A stretch of 64,000 nt of DNA from Pseudomonadota bacterium (GCA_021323675.1 JAJPKP010000061.1:75955-139954), one strand, 5' to 3'. Shown: positions 24,035-33,604, counted from the first letter of the stretch. Notes: generated from the sequence alone by a model not told the origin. Made by a program: numbers and translations.

Positions 24035-25180
24035 TTGCGAGTCGCGTTGGTTCATTACTGGCTTGTGAATATGCGCGGGGGAGAACGAGTGTTGGAGGAG
24101 TTGTGCTCGATGTTCCCCGGTGCCGACATCTTCACGCACGTTTATGTGCCCGAGCGAATCTCCGAAGAGATTCGGAGCCATCGCGTGCACACCACGTTCG
24201 TTCAGAAGCTTCCCGGCGCGAGGCGGCATCATCAATGGTTCCTGCCGGTCATGCCGATTGCCCTAGAACAGGTCGATTTGCGCGACTACGACCTCGTGAT
24301 TAGCAGTGAGTCAGGTCCTGCCAAGGGGGTAATCGTCAGGCCGGACGCCATCCACCTATGCTACTGCCATTCTCCGATGCGCTATATCTGGGATCTTTAC
24401 CAGGAGCATCTTCGTTATCTGCGCGGGCCGGGCAGGATGGCCATGCGGCTCATCGCCCACTATATGCGGATGTGGGACGCGGAAAGCGCGCGAAGAGTCA
24501 GTGCCTTTGTAGCCAATTCGCGATTCGTGGCTCAGCGCGTGCGCGCCTATTATCAGCGCGAAGCGCAGGTGGTGCATCCGCCAGTCGATATCGGCGCGTT
24601 TTCTCCTTCGGAACCAAAAGATGACGAGTACCTGGTAGTCAGTCAGCTTGTGCCGTACAAGCGGATCGATTTGGCGATTGCCGCGTTCAACCGCAGCGGC
24701 AGGAAGCTCACGGTAATCGGCGAGGGCGCACTGCTCGACGATCTGCGCGCCCTGGCGAGACCCAACGTGAGGCTTGTCGGATGGCAGCCGTTCGAGGTGA
24801 TTCGTGAACAGTACGCTCGTTGCCGGGCTTTGATTTTCCCCGGCCTCGAAGACTTCGGAATCGTTCCGGTTGAAGCGATGGCGTCCGGGAAGCCCGTGAT
24901 CGCGTACCGAGGCGGCGGCGCGCTGGAGACAGTCGTGGAAGGGAGGACGGGAGTGTTTTTCGACGAACAATCGCCCGATTCGCTGAACCGAGCGATAGGC
25001 GATTTCGAACGAAAGTCGCCGCAATTCTCCGCGGCCGCGATCGCCGAACATGCGCGCCGGTTTGACCGAAGCGCGTTCGTTCGTGGAATCAATGCGATAG
25101 TCGAGCGGATAACCAAAGCCCCCCGCACCGAGCGGTATCTCGAAGACAGTGACGGCGAGCGGCGATGGTCGGTCGCCTGA
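24035..25180 (+). CDS. Glycosyltransferase family 4
   Basis: A 381-residue GT-B glycosyltransferase beginning with the typical RVALVHYWLVNMRGGERVLE; the start codon is TTG. The middle segment HLCYCHSPMRYIWDLYQEHL is highly characteristic of one GT4 subgroup of exopolysaccharide loci. The donor domain contains VVSQLVPYKRIDLAIAAFNR and GLEDFGIVPVEAMASGKPVI. It is the last of four GT4 genes in the locus and lies immediately upstream of the priming transferase gene, which suggests it may add the second sugar, but order on the chromosome is weak evidence for order of transfer. Confidence 0.87.
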   Translation: MRVALVHYWLVNMRGGERVLEELCSMFPGADIFTHVYVPERISEEIRSHRVHTTFVQKLPGARRHHQWFLPVMPIALEQVDLRDYDLVISSESGPAKGVIVRPDAIHLCYCHSPMRYIWDLYQEHLRYLRGPGRMAMRLIAHYMRMWDAESARRVSAFVANSRFVAQRVRAYYQREAQVVHPPVDIGAFSPSEPKDDEYLVVSQLVPYKRIDLAIAAFNRSGRKLTVIGEGALLDDLRALARPNVRLVGWQPFEVIREQYARCRALIFPGLEDFGIVPVEAMASGKPVIAYRGGGALETVVEGRTGVFFDEQSPDSLNRAIGDFERKSPQFSAAAIAEHARRFDRSAFVRGINAIVERITKAPRTERYLEDSDGERRWSVA

Positions 25181-25233
25181 TTGACGGCGCGATCCGTTGC
25201 CCCGGCCGGTTCGGTTCGCAAACCCGATCGTAG

Positions 25234-26634
25234 ATGTTGAAAGAAAAGCCCGCGACGTTTTCCGGGATCGCGCGCGCGGTCGATTTGGCGTTGATTGTGG
25301 CCGCGTTCGCCGTTACCGCGATCGGGTGCCAGGACGCGACGCACATGATGGTGCTTCCCTGGCTGCGCGGGATCGCTCCCCAGCAGGAGGTGCTTCATCA
25401 GTACGAGCTTCTGCTGCTGACGAGCCTGATCATATGGATCGCGGTGACTCAGTGGCGGGAGAGTTACCGATCGCATCGCGCCGATCATCTGTGGCCACTT
25501 TTGCGCGATCAGGTGACCACCGAGCTTTTGTGGGCGATGGCGGTGGCCGCACTGACGTTTTTCTTCAAACTGAACATCGTCAGCAGAGTTTTCCTGCTCG
25601 CGTTCTTTCCGGTCAGCATTGTGATGTTGTCCGCGCGGCAACTGGCGGTTCGCGCGTTTCTCAATCAGGCGAGGAAGAAGGGACTCAACATTCGCCGGAT
25701 CGTTGTCATGGGCGAGCCCGGCTGTGCGCGCAAGTTCGCGCGTTTCATCAGAGAGGAAGGCGGTCCCGGATACCGTATCGCAGGGCTCACGACATTTTCG
25801 AGCGCCAACTCCGGCGAGATCATTAAGGAAGATTTTGACGAAGCGTTTCTCACGCTGGAGAGCGCGCAAGCGGATTTGGAGTGCGCGGTCCTGAAGCTTC
25901 TAAAAATGGGAAAGCGTGTGCACATAGTACCAGGACTTTTCGACGGCACCCTTTTCAGAAGAAACCTGGAAGAGTTTGCTGGCGTCCCGGTCCTTTCCCT
26001 GGGCGGCTACAGCGTTGATCCGGTAGAAGCGGCCGCGAAGAGGCTGCTCGATCTGATCGGCGCATCTCTGTTGCTGATTCTCTTCGCTCCCATCCTGTTG
26101 CTCTGTGCCCTCTGGGTGAAGCTGTTGTCCGCGGGGCCCGTATTCTTCTCGCAGGAGAGACTTGGGAGGAATGGAAAGCGGTTTAGAATACTGAAGTTTC
26201 GGACCATGTACCCCGATGCCGAAGCGAGGCTGCACGCCGACCCGGTGCTCTATCAAAAATATGTCGAAAACAATTTCAAGCTCCCCAAAGGAGAGGATCC
26301 GCGAATCGTTCCTGGCGGTAATTTCCTGCGCAGCAGCAGCCTCGACGAACTGCCCCAGCTCTTCAACGTGCTCAAAGGCGACATGAGCCTGGTCGGACCG
26401 CGGCCGATAGTTCCTCCTGAAATCGGGCAGTATGGCGAATACGGGCCTTTATTCTTGTCGGTTAAGCCCGGGATTACCGGCTATTGGCAAGTTCAGGGTA
26501 GAAGCGAGATAAAGGACTTCTCACACCGTGCCGCCCTGGATATCGGTTACATCCGCGATCAATCACTCAAGACCGACGTAGATATACTGCTTAAGACAAT
26601 TCCTGCCGTGCTGCGCCGCAAAGGCGCCCATTAG
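25234..26634 (+). CDS. Undecaprenyl-phosphate sugar-1-phosphate transferase (WcaJ/WbaP-like)
   Basis: A 466-residue polyisoprenyl-phosphate hexose-1-phosphate transferase. Four N-terminal hydrophobic helices are followed by a CoA-binding-like Rossmann domain (about residues 130-255), a reentrant membrane helix ([20 protein letters not shown]) and the catalytic domain with [35 protein letters not shown] and [15 protein letters not shown]. The enzyme starts repeat-unit synthesis by moving a sugar phosphate from UDP-sugar to undecaprenyl phosphate. Length and domain order fit WcaJ. It ends the + strand run; the next gene is convergent, 16 bp away. Confidence 0.92.
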   Translation: MLKEKPATFSGIARAVDLALIVAAFAVTAIGCQDATHMMVLPWLRGIAPQQEVLHQYELLLLTSLIIWIAVTQWRESYRSHRADHLWPLLRDQVTTELLWAMAVAALTFFFKLNIVSRVFLLAFFPVSIVMLSARQLAVRAFLNQARKKGLNIRRIVVMGEPGCARKFARFIREEGGPGYRIAGLTTFSSANSGEIIKEDFDEAFLTLESAQADLECAVLKLLKMGKRVHIVPGLFDGTLFRRNLEEFAGVPVLSLGGYSVDPVEAAAKRLLDLIGASLLLILFAPILLLCALWVKLLSAGPVFFSQERLGRNGKRFRILKFRTMYPDAEARLHADPVLYQKYVENNFKLPKGEDPRIVPGGNFLRSSSLDELPQLFNVLKGDMSLVGPRPIVPPEIGQYGEYGPLFLSVKPGITGYWQVQGRSEIKDFSHRAALDIGYIRDQSLKTDVDILLKTIPAVLRRKGAH

Positions 26635-26650
26635 CTCCCACCGTCCGCGA

Positions 26651-27577
26651 TCAGAGTTCCGCTCGTAGTCCGGCCCGCTGAATCAGCTCCGCGATCCCTT
26701 CCTTAAAGGCGACCGCCGGACGCCATCCCAAAATCTTCTGTGCCTGGCTATTGTCAGCCAGAGTATCGCGCGGGTCGCCCGGACGGGGCGGCCGGTGAGT
26801 CACCGGACCGCCGATAATTTGCGCGACCTGATTGACGCTGACATTGTTGCCCGCGCCGATATTGATTGCGCGGCCGTCCGCCACTTCGCACTCCATCGCA
26901 AGCAGGTTTGCGCGCACCACATCGCGAACGTGAGTGAAGTCGCGGGTCTGCTCTCCATCGCCGTCGATCGTCAGCGGCTCGCCCGCCAGCCGTTGTCTCA
27001 GGAACACGCTGATCACCGTTACGTACGCTCCCTCGGTCGCCATCCGCGGTCCGAAGACGTTGAAGTATCTCAGCGTTAAGGTCTGTATCCCGTAGAACCG
27101 GTGAAACAGGCGAGTGTAGTACTCGCCGATATACTTCTGCAGTCCATACGGATTCAGGGGGCTGGCCGGCATATCTTCGCGCAGAGGAAGAGACGGCTGA
27201 TCTCCATAGACCGACGATGACCCGGAATTGACTACTCTGCGCACTTTAGCATCGCGCGCCGCCACCAGGACATTCAAGGTGCCGGTTGCATTGGTGGCAT
27301 GAGTTTCAAGCGGCTTTTCAATTGACAGCGGGACGCGCGCCAATGCCGCCGTGTGAAACACGCAATCCACCCCGGAGAATGCCGGGCGAATCGCCTCGAG
27401 GTCGCGAATGTCTTTTTCAACAAGGTCGGCTTTGGGATTCAGATTCTCGCGCTTGCCGGTCGCGAACGTGTCGATTACCCGCACGCGATGGCCGCGCGCG
27501 ATCAGTTCGTCAACCAGGGTCGATCCGATGAATCCGGCGCCGCCGGTGACCAGTACAGTGCGTGTTCCGGATGACAT
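26651..27577 (-). CDS. UDP-glucose/UDP-GlcNAc 4-epimerase-like SDR
   Basis: A 308-residue extended SDR on the minus strand. The ATG at 27577 (MSSGTRTVLVTGGAGFIGST) is chosen; a TTG nine bases upstream is possible. Motifs include the Rossmann GGAGFIGS, active-site SGSSSVYGDQPSLPLRE, catalytic NPYGLQKYIGE and the FNVFGPRMATEGAYVTVISV loop, which resembles WbpP-type UDP-GlcNAc 4-epimerases. It probably supplies a galacto-configured sugar for the polysaccharide. Its opposite orientation to the other genes of the locus means separate transcription and marks the locus boundary. Confidence 0.85.
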   Translation of the reverse strand: MSSGTRTVLVTGGAGFIGSTLVDELIARGHRVRVIDTFATGKRENLNPKADLVEKDIRDLEAIRPAFSGVDCVFHTAALARVPLSIEKPLETHATNATGTLNVLVAARDAKVRRVVNSGSSSVYGDQPSLPLREDMPASPLNPYGLQKYIGEYYTRLFHRFYGIQTLTLRYFNVFGPRMATEGAYVTVISVFLRQRLAGEPLTIDGDGEQTRDFTHVRDVVRANLLAMECEVADGRAINIGAGNNVSVNQVAQIIGGPVTHRPPRPGDPRDTLADNSQAQKILGWRPAVAFKEGIAELIQRAGLRAEL

Positions 27578-27662
27578 AGGTATCAACCACGATCCTTGTA
27601 CAGAGTTGGCATGTCAATCATGGTCCGCGAGGAGAACTGCCTTGGGTTGGACTTCGATGCGC

Positions 27663-28550
27663 TCAGGCGGCAAACGGGCTTTGCCTCAGATGCGCTCGCA
27701 CGTCCTCGAGCATGGTGGATGACATCTCGCGCGCCGTTTTGGCCGCAGTCGGACCGATTCTAACCAGCCGTTGCAGCTTGCGCCGCAGGCTGAGCGCGCC
27801 GTGAATCGCCTCCGCTCCCATCGGATCGAACCGGCAGGCAGGCGCCTTATCCAACCCTCCAAGAATTCCTCCGATCGCGCTGCATGAAGAGCGATTGAAC
27901 AACTCGAAGTCCTGGAGCTCGGCCGAATCAGGGCCGCCCAGCGCGCGAATGACGCTGTCGAATTGACGGATACGGCGAAGGCCGCCCTCGAAAATCGTGC
28001 GATGTGCCGTGAAGGAGAACAGCGGAGAGTCGATGGCACGTTTGAGGGCTTTGTTCAGCGCCCGGAAGTCGATATCGAGCAGCTTGATCAGCAGGTCCCG
28101 AAAGCCGGTTTCCTGAAAGCTGTCGAAGCGAGCTTCGGTATAAAGATGGCTTGCGAGTCCCTTCTCAAAGCGGCCGATGAAGCGCGCGGGGAGGAAATAA
28201 TTGTGCGCCACTACGTCGGCGGCCAGATGAGCCAGATATCCGTATGCCAGCGCATGCTGCTCCTCTCCATGCGCCGACTTGAGCAGGCCGAGCCCCGTCT
28301 CCCAATTGTGCGAATGCCGGCGCAGGCGGCTTTGAAGCCGCCTGCCCTGAACGATATCGGGGGCAAGGCTTCCGTAAAGAAATACTTCTGGCAGATTCAG
28401 CAGCGTGGCTTGTAGAGGATGGTCGGGGGTGATAACCGTCGCCAGTACCTGGACCCCCAAAGCGACATGGGTGACCGGTCCCCATGCCAGCGCGGGGTCG
28501 GGGGAGAGCACTATCAGCGCGATGAGGCAGCAGGCCGAAGCGATTATCAT
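27663..28550 (-). CDS. Secreted zinc-dependent phospholipase C-like protein
   Basis: A 295-residue protein with a signal peptide ending at ALA22. The mature protein would begin WGPVTH with Trp23 and His28, matching the N-terminal Trp zinc ligand of the Bacillus cereus-type phospholipase C family. Further family features are SHNWETGLGLL and AYGYLAHLAADVVAHNYFLP, the HxxxD...H metal-binding helix pattern. Relatives in Gram-negative bacteria are mostly uncharacterised and may hydrolyse phospholipids in the periplasm or outside. The C-terminal half is specific to this subgroup and not recognised. The gene is divergent from the uracil-DNA glycosylase gene with 93 bp between them. Confidence 0.75.
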   Translation of the reverse strand: MIIASACCLIALIVLSPDPALAWGPVTHVALGVQVLATVITPDHPLQATLLNLPEVFLYGSLAPDIVQGRRLQSRLRRHSHNWETGLGLLKSAHGEEQHALAYGYLAHLAADVVAHNYFLPARFIGRFEKGLASHLYTEARFDSFQETGFRDLLIKLLDIDFRALNKALKRAIDSPLFSFTAHRTIFEGGLRRIRQFDSVIRALGGPDSAELQDFELFNRSSCSAIGGILGGLDKAPACRFDPMGAEAIHGALSLRRKLQRLVRIGPTAAKTAREMSSTMLEDVRAHLRQSPFAA

Positions 28551-28643
28551 CGAGGTTGACTTGCCACGCGTTGCTGCGCCGCCGCCCGCCGACTTGCGGG
28601 CATGCAGGCTCAGCCGTCCGATTCTTGTATCCTAGCCGATAAG

Positions 28644-29474
28644 ATGAGCGACTCGCATCCATCCGCCGATCGCCGCACGCTGCTGGCCACCCTGCGCGAT
28701 TACGTGGAACAGATTCGCGAAGAAGGAATGGACGGACTGCCGATTGGCGAGCCGCCGGCGGCCGCATCGCCGCTCCCCTCGCGCGAGCCCGAGGCTGTCC
28801 CACGTCCGGCGCCCGAAGCGCAACCGCGGCCGACGGTCAAAGCGGAGCCGCCCGCGCGGTCTGTCGAGTTGTTCTCGAAGTATCCGGGCCTCGAAGCGGC
28901 CGGCTCTCTGCAGCAGTTGCACGAATTCATTGGCGATTGCCGGCGATGCAAGCTGTGGCCGATGCGGACCAACCTGGTCTTTGGCGTCGGGAATGAGAAG
29001 GCCGAGTTGATGTTTGTCGGCGAGGCGCCCGGAGCGGACGAAGATCTGCGTGGCGAGCCCTTTGTCGGGCGCGCCGGGCAATTGCTTACCGATATCATCG
29101 AACGCGGGATGGGCATGCCGCGTTCGGAGGTTTACATCTGCAACGTCATCAAGTGCCGTCCGCCGGGCAATCGAAACCCGGAACCCGATGAGGTCGCTGC
29201 GTGCGAACCATTCCTGTTCCGGCAGATAGAACTCGTCCGCCCCCGCGTTATCGTCGGGCTCGGAACCTTCGCAGTCCAGGCGCTCCTCAAGGTCAAGACT
29301 CCGATCAGCAAGCTTCGCGGAAACTGGCATGAACTGCGGGGCATCCGGATGATGCCGACGTTTCATCCGGCGTACCTGTTGCGCAACCCCGCGGACAAGC
29401 GGCTCGTATGGCAGGATATCCAGCTCGTGATGAAAGAGCTCGGGCGGCCGATTCCGCGGCGCGGAGGCTCGTGA
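28644..29474 (+). CDS. Uracil-DNA glycosylase, family 4
   Basis: A 276-residue type-4 UDG. The start ATG at 28644 gives MSDSHPSADRRTLLATLRDY; an open frame extends upstream without conservation. A Pro/Ala/Glu-rich linker (about residues 30-75) leads to the catalytic domain: DCRRCKLW with two cluster cysteines, GEAPGADEDLRGEPFVGRAG as motif A, CNVIKCRPPGNRNPEPDEV, and TFHPAYLLRNP as motif B. The domain binds a [4Fe-4S] cluster and removes uracil from DNA. The long acidic/proline linker is usual in this subgroup. Its stop overlaps the GTG start of nfeD (GTGA), so the two are translated together. Confidence 0.92.
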   Translation: MSDSHPSADRRTLLATLRDYVEQIREEGMDGLPIGEPPAAASPLPSREPEAVPRPAPEAQPRPTVKAEPPARSVELFSKYPGLEAAGSLQQLHEFIGDCRRCKLWPMRTNLVFGVGNEKAELMFVGEAPGADEDLRGEPFVGRAGQLLTDIIERGMGMPRSEVYICNVIKCRPPGNRNPEPDEVAACEPFLFRQIELVRPRVIVGLGTFAVQALLKVKTPISKLRGNWHELRGIRMMPTFHPAYLLRNPADKRLVWQDIQLVMKELGRPIPRRGGS

Positions 29475-30784
29475 CCGCTCGGGTCCGGCTTGCGGCATGC
29501 GCGGCCGCTCTGGTGATCGCGGCGGCCGCCGCATGGCCGGTCGCGGCGGAAAAGCCGGCGGCGGAGCGATGGGTCGAGCTGGTGGAGATCGACGGCGGCA
29601 TCAATCCCGCCGTCGCGGAGTACGTGGATGACTCGATCGCCAGAGCTTCTCGCGAGGGCGCCAGCGCCGTCATCGTGCGCATCGACACGCCCGGCGGACT
29701 TCTCGCCTCCGCTCAGCGCATCGTCAAGAGCCTCCTCAACGCTCCCGTCCCGGTCATTTCCTACATAGCTCCATCCGGCGCCGGAGCGGCATCGGCAGGA
29801 ACGTTCATCGCCGAGGCGGCCAACATCGCGGCGATGGCGCCGGGGACGACCATCGGCGCGGCGCATCCGGTGGAAGAGGGTGGGGCGGACATCCGCGGTG
29901 TGATGGGCCAGAAGGTCGAAAACTTCACCGCCAGTTTCGCCCGCAGTATCGCGCGGCAACGGGGCCGCAACGAAGATTGGATGGAACAGGCGGTCCGGCG
30001 CAGCGTAGCAATCGGTGAGCGAGAAGCGCTGCAGAAGCACGTGATCGATATTGTTGCTCCCGATCTGGCCAGCCTCCTGATACAGGCGTCCGGCCGAAAG
30101 ACAAGCGTGGCGGGTCAGGACGTTACGCTCGACCTGGCGGGCGCAGCGATTCGCAGCGCCCGCATGACTATCGGCCAGCAAGTCTTCAACATTTTGTCGG
30201 ATCCCAATATCGTCTATCTGCTCCTGATGGCGGGGCTGATCGGGCTTTACTTCGAATTCGCGCATCCGGGTGTCTTCCTGCCCGGCGTAGCCGGGGCTAT
30301 CTGCCTGCTGCTGGCGATGGCTTCGTTCGAGGTCCTGCCGGTCAACGTGACGGGATTCCTTCTCATCCTGCTCGGGGTCGGGATGCTGATCGCCGAGGCC
30401 TACATAACCAGCTACGGCATCCTTGGTTTGGGCGGAATTGTCGCGTTCGTGATGGGCTCGCTGCTGTTCATCGACACCTCGCGAACGAATCTGGTGGTGA
30501 GCCGCAATATCATCTATGGCGCCGCGGCGGGTTCGGCCCTGATAATCCTGAGCGTGGGCTACCTGGTCGCGCGCGGCCGGCATAGCCGGGCGCGGACCGG
30601 CGCGGAAGGACTGGTTGGAGAAATCGGCGAAGTTCGGGAAGCGATCACTCCCGGCGTTCCCGGCAAGGTGTTTGTACACGGAGAGATTTGGCGCGCGGTC
30701 AGCGGGGAGCCGCTCTCGCCCGGTACGCGCGCCAGAGTGATGGCGGTAAGAGGCCTTGAAGTCGTAGTCGAGCGATCGAGCTGA
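29471..30784 (+). CDS. nfeD: NfeD-family membrane serine protease (long form)
   Basis: A 437-residue NfeD1b protein. The GTG start at 29471 overlaps the upstream stop and yields a signal peptide (about residues 1-26); an upstream in-frame ATG lies inside the UDG gene. A ClpP/SppA-like protease domain follows with RIDTPGGLLASAQ and the catalytic Ser108 in GAGAASAGTF. Next are four or five transmembrane helices (about residues 235-355) and a C-terminal OB-fold ending with VHGEIWRAVSGEPL. NfeD proteases cooperate with SPFH proteins and cleave hydrophobic C-terminal segments of stomatin-like partners. The slipin gene follows by 12 bp, which supports this. Confidence 0.9.
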   Translation: MTARVRLAACAAALVIAAAAAWPVAAEKPAAERWVELVEIDGGINPAVAEYVDDSIARASREGASAVIVRIDTPGGLLASAQRIVKSLLNAPVPVISYIAPSGAGAASAGTFIAEAANIAAMAPGTTIGAAHPVEEGGADIRGVMGQKVENFTASFARSIARQRGRNEDWMEQAVRRSVAIGEREALQKHVIDIVAPDLASLLIQASGRKTSVAGQDVTLDLAGAAIRSARMTIGQQVFNILSDPNIVYLLLMAGLIGLYFEFAHPGVFLPGVAGAICLLLAMASFEVLPVNVTGFLLILLGVGMLIAEAYITSYGILGLGGIVAFVMGSLLFIDTSRTNLVVSRNIIYGAAAGSALIILSVGYLVARGRHSRARTGAEGLVGEIGEVREAITPGVPGKVFVHGEIWRAVSGEPLSPGTRARVMAVRGLEVVVERSS

Positions 30785-30796
30785 AGGAGCACCCGC

Positions 30797-31585
30797 ATGG
30801 CATCCGGAATCGGAGTGTTGTTCGTAATTGTGGTGATCTACGTGCTGACGGGCTTGAAGATTCTCAACGAATACGAGCGCGCGGTCGTGTTCAGGCTCGG
30901 CCGGCTTGCGCCTTACCGCGGTCCCGGAATGACTTTCGTGCTTCCGATAGTGGAACGGATGGTGCGAATCGATCTGCGCACGGTGACGCTCGACATTCCG
31001 CCGCAGGATGTCATCACGCGCGACAACGTGACGGTCAAGGTCAGCGCGGTTCTCTATTTTCGGGTCGTGGATCCGTCGCGCGCGGTCACCGAGGTCGCCA
31101 ACTATCTGTTCGCGACGCTGCAGCTTGCGCAGACCACGCTGCGGTCGGTAGGAGGACAAAGCGAACTGGACGATCTCCTCTCGCAGCGCGAGAAACTCAA
31201 CGCGCGGGTGCAGGAGATCGTGGATGCGCAGACGGAGCCCTGGGGCGTCAAGGTGACGCTGGTGGAGGTCAAGAACATCGACCTGCCGCAGGATATGCAG
31301 CGCGCGATCGCGGTACAGGCGGAGGCGGAACGCGATCGCCGCGCCAAAGTGATCGCCGCGGAAGGCGAGTTTCAAGCCGCCCAGCGGCTGGCGGAGGCGG
31401 CGGAAATCATGGGCAAGAGCCCGATCACGCTGCAACTCCGCTACCTGCAGACGCTGGCTGAAATAGCGACCGAACGCAATTCGACCACCGTGTTTCCCCT
31501 GCCAATCGACCTGATTGAGCCTTTCCGCGCGCTTGCCAAAGCTTATGCCGACAGAGCCGGCGGCGGCGCGGACGAAACAAAATGA
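30797..31585 (+). CDS. Slipin (SPFH/stomatin-like membrane protein)
   Basis: A 262-residue SPFH protein: one N-terminal membrane helix ([18 protein letters not shown]), then [20 protein letters not shown] and the SPFH core with [15 protein letters not shown] and [20 protein letters not shown], and a C-terminal helical segment with [19 protein letters not shown]. Such proteins oligomerise on the inner membrane and organise microdomains. It is encoded right after an nfeD protease gene with an AAGGAG ribosome binding site, the classic nfeD-slipin operon. Residue pattern near the C-terminus ([15 protein letters not shown]) is the conserved site reported to be cleaved by NfeD in archaeal homologues; here that is only by analogy. 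Confidence 0.93.
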   Translation: MASGIGVLFVIVVIYVLTGLKILNEYERAVVFRLGRLAPYRGPGMTFVLPIVERMVRIDLRTVTLDIPPQDVITRDNVTVKVSAVLYFRVVDPSRAVTEVANYLFATLQLAQTTLRSVGGQSELDDLLSQREKLNARVQEIVDAQTEPWGVKVTLVEVKNIDLPQDMQRAIAVQAEAERDRRAKVIAAEGEFQAAQRLAEAAEIMGKSPITLQLRYLQTLAEIATERNSTTVFPLPIDLIEPFRALAKAYADRAGGGADETK

Positions 31586-31620
31586 TAATCCGCCGGCTCG
31601 ATCCACGCCGCCCGCGTGCC

Positions 31621-31629
31621 TGCTATAGT
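31621..31629 (+). promoter_or_regulatory. Extended -10 promoter element
   Basis: TGCTATAGT fits an extended -10 box (TGn before TATAGT) in the 71-bp gap after the slipin gene. An AGAGGAG ribosome binding site begins a few bases downstream and the histidine phosphatase ATG follows at 31657. No good -35 box is visible, as is usual for extended -10 promoters. Confidence 0.4.
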
Positions 31630-31656
31630 TGACGCGAGAGGAGCGCCGGCTGCTCG

Positions 31657-32262
31657 ATGGGAAAACTGATCCTGGTCCGCCATGGCGAGAGCGAAGGAAA
31701 CCGCATCCGCCATTTCACGACTTCGCCCGAGGCGCCGATAACCGAGTTGGGCCGCCGCCAGGCGCGGGAGGCCGCCGAGCGTATCAAGGCGATGTTCCAG
31801 CCGTCGCTGGTGATAGCGAGCCCCTACTTCCGGGCTCGCGAGACCGCTCGTATCATCGCCGATCATCTCGGGATCACCGTCGAAATCGAGCACGCTTTTC
31901 GCGAGCAAAGTCTCGGGCAGCTTGCCGGCAAGCCTTACGACTCTGTCCTGCGGGATCCTTCCTATCGCCCGGAGCGGTCCTGGGAATGGCGTCCGCCCGA
32001 GGGCGAAAGCCAGGAAGATGTGCGCGCGAGAACCGCACCAGTCTTCGACCGCATCGCACGCGATTATGCCGAAGGCGAACTCGTAATCGTCAGCCATGGC
32101 GGCGTGATGCGCGCGCTATGGGCCCATGTGACCGGCCAGTGGGAAGGCGCCCACGTCCCCTCCAACTGCGGCATCGTGCTCGTCGAGCACGACGGGTCGA
32201 GTTACCTGATGCCGCAGGTGCTGGGTTCCAATACGGACCCGGTGTGGGAGACCGGGGGCTAG
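31657..32262 (+). CDS. Histidine phosphatase superfamily protein (phosphoglycerate-mutase-like)
   Basis: A 201-residue cytosolic protein of the branch-1 histidine phosphatase superfamily. The catalytic signature LILVRHGESEGN gives His9 as the phosphoryl acceptor; RARETARIIADHLG supplies the second active-site Arg, FREQSLGQLAGKPYD the acidic loop, and VSHGGVMRALW the second catalytic His. Relatives include cofactor-dependent phosphoglycerate mutase, alpha-ribazole phosphatase and broad phosphatases; the sequence does not discriminate, but the length and C-terminus favour a small phosphatase. It is transcribed independently of its neighbours as far as can be seen, from an extended -10 element just upstream. 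Confidence 0.88.
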   Translation: MGKLILVRHGESEGNRIRHFTTSPEAPITELGRRQAREAAERIKAMFQPSLVIASPYFRARETARIIADHLGITVEIEHAFREQSLGQLAGKPYDSVLRDPSYRPERSWEWRPPEGESQEDVRARTAPVFDRIARDYAEGELVIVSHGGVMRALWAHVTGQWEGAHVPSNCGIVLVEHDGSSYLMPQVLGSNTDPVWETGG

Positions 32263-32343
32263 ACGTCGGATACATCCACTTCCGCGCGCCACTTTGTCAT
32301 CGCAGTGTCTTCGTGCCATGATCGTGGCGCGACGACGAGAATC

Positions 32344-33462
32344 ATGGCGGATTTCGGGGACCGCATTCGCAAGGCGCGCATCTCGCGCCAGATAAGCCAG
32401 ACGGAACTTGCGCGGCGCGCGGGAATTTCGCGGCAGGCGCTCGGCGCGATCGAAACGGGCGTCTATCAGCCCGGCGTCGGCGTGGCGCTCAAGCTGGCGC
32501 GCGAACTCGGCGAGACCGTCGAGACGCTGTTTGGCGATCGTTCTTTCGAGCGAATCGAGGCGGTTCTGGTTGCGCCCGCCCACTCGCGCGCAAACAGGCA
32601 GGGTAGCGCCGTAGCGCTCGGCCGAGTCGGCGGGCGATTGATCGCCATCCCATACTCAGCGGCGCAGCACACGCTCGCGTGCGCGGCTGGAGTTATCGAA
32701 AAGGTCAACGGCACTCGCGCCGATGTTGAGAGTTTTCGCTCCGCGGCGGAGATTGATTCCACGCTGCTGATTGCCGGATGCGATCCCGCGGTCTCCATCC
32801 TTGCCGATTGGGTCACCCGCCATCACTCTCCCGTCGGCATCGTTCCTTTAGGCCTCGCAAGCAAGCACGCGCTCGACGCGCTCGCCGCCGGGCAGGTCCA
32901 TGTTGCCGGCGTGCATCTCCGGGATCGCAAGACGGGAGAATACAATCTCGATGCGGTGCGCAAGGCATTCGGCCATCGGCGGATGCTGCTCGTTGGATTC
33001 GCCCGATGGGAACTCGGCCTGGCAATCGCGCCGGGAAACCCGCGCGGAATTCGCGGCGTGCAGGATCTCGCGCGCCGCGGTCTCAGGATTGTTAATCGCG
33101 AAAGGGGCGCCGGCGCTCGAAACGCGCTGGACGAGGCGATTCAGGATCTGGGCGTCAATCCGGAAACGATCTCGGGCTACGATGTGGAAGTCGGGGGGCA
33201 TCTCGAGGTCGCGGAAGCTGTCGCGGTGGGCCAGGCTGATTTTGGGATGACGATTCGGGTCGCGGCGGATACGTACGGCCTTGGCTTTATCCCTATCCGT
33301 GACGAGCGTTACGATCTGGCGATTCCGGAGCGCGAGATGGAATCCGTGCCGATTCGCGCGATGATGGAAGCGCTGACCTCGGCAAGGTTCGCGCGCGAGC
33401 TCGCAAGCCTGTGCGGCTACGACACTTCCGCGATGGGCCAGATCGCAGCGCGTCTCGGCTGA
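32344..33462 (+). CDS. One-component regulator: XRE HTH plus periplasmic-binding-like sensor
   Basis: A 372-residue cytosolic regulator. The ATG at 32344 gives MADFGDRIRKARISRQISQT, the first helix of an XRE/Cro-type HTH (about residues 3-58, with ISRQALGAIETGVYQPGVGV). The remaining 300 residues match the PBP-like domain (PF12727 type), in which a ligand-binding fold related to molybdate- and tungstate-binding proteins sits in the cytosol; recognisable pieces are LIAGCDPAVSILADW, NPRGIRGVQDLARRGLRIVN and the AVAVGQADFGMTIR block. The ligand is probably an oxyanion such as molybdate, but this is inferred from the family only. Target genes are unknown: no molybdate transporter or cofactor gene is next to it. 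Confidence 0.8.
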   Translation: MADFGDRIRKARISRQISQTELARRAGISRQALGAIETGVYQPGVGVALKLARELGETVETLFGDRSFERIEAVLVAPAHSRANRQGSAVALGRVGGRLIAIPYSAAQHTLACAAGVIEKVNGTRADVESFRSAAEIDSTLLIAGCDPAVSILADWVTRHHSPVGIVPLGLASKHALDALAAGQVHVAGVHLRDRKTGEYNLDAVRKAFGHRRMLLVGFARWELGLAIAPGNPRGIRGVQDLARRGLRIVNRERGAGARNALDEAIQDLGVNPETISGYDVEVGGHLEVAEAVAVGQADFGMTIRVAADTYGLGFIPIRDERYDLAIPEREMESVPIRAMMEALTSARFARELASLCGYDTSAMGQIAARLG

Positions 33463-33604
33463 AAGAACCACCGCCTCGCCGTGCCGTCCCGAGCGATCGC
33501 CGGGCGAGAGCAATTCGCGGCCGCAAGGGGCTGGTTTACCCCTGAAATTCCAATCATAATCACAATTTACCCCGTGATTTCGGGGAGAATGAGCAATTCC
33601 TCGA

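Noticed and set aside
1..27577. Exosortase/PEP-CTERM-type polysaccharide locus
   Set aside because: AsnB and FemAB-like genes are common in such loci, but no exosortase, PEP-CTERM protein or PrsK/PrsR-type gene is present.
29363..31606. Very long open frame (747 codons) on the minus strand opposite nfeD and slipin
   Set aside because: Both + strand genes are clear family members; the frame is a by-product of high GC at third codon positions and its translation (His/Arg/Gln-rich) resembles no protein.
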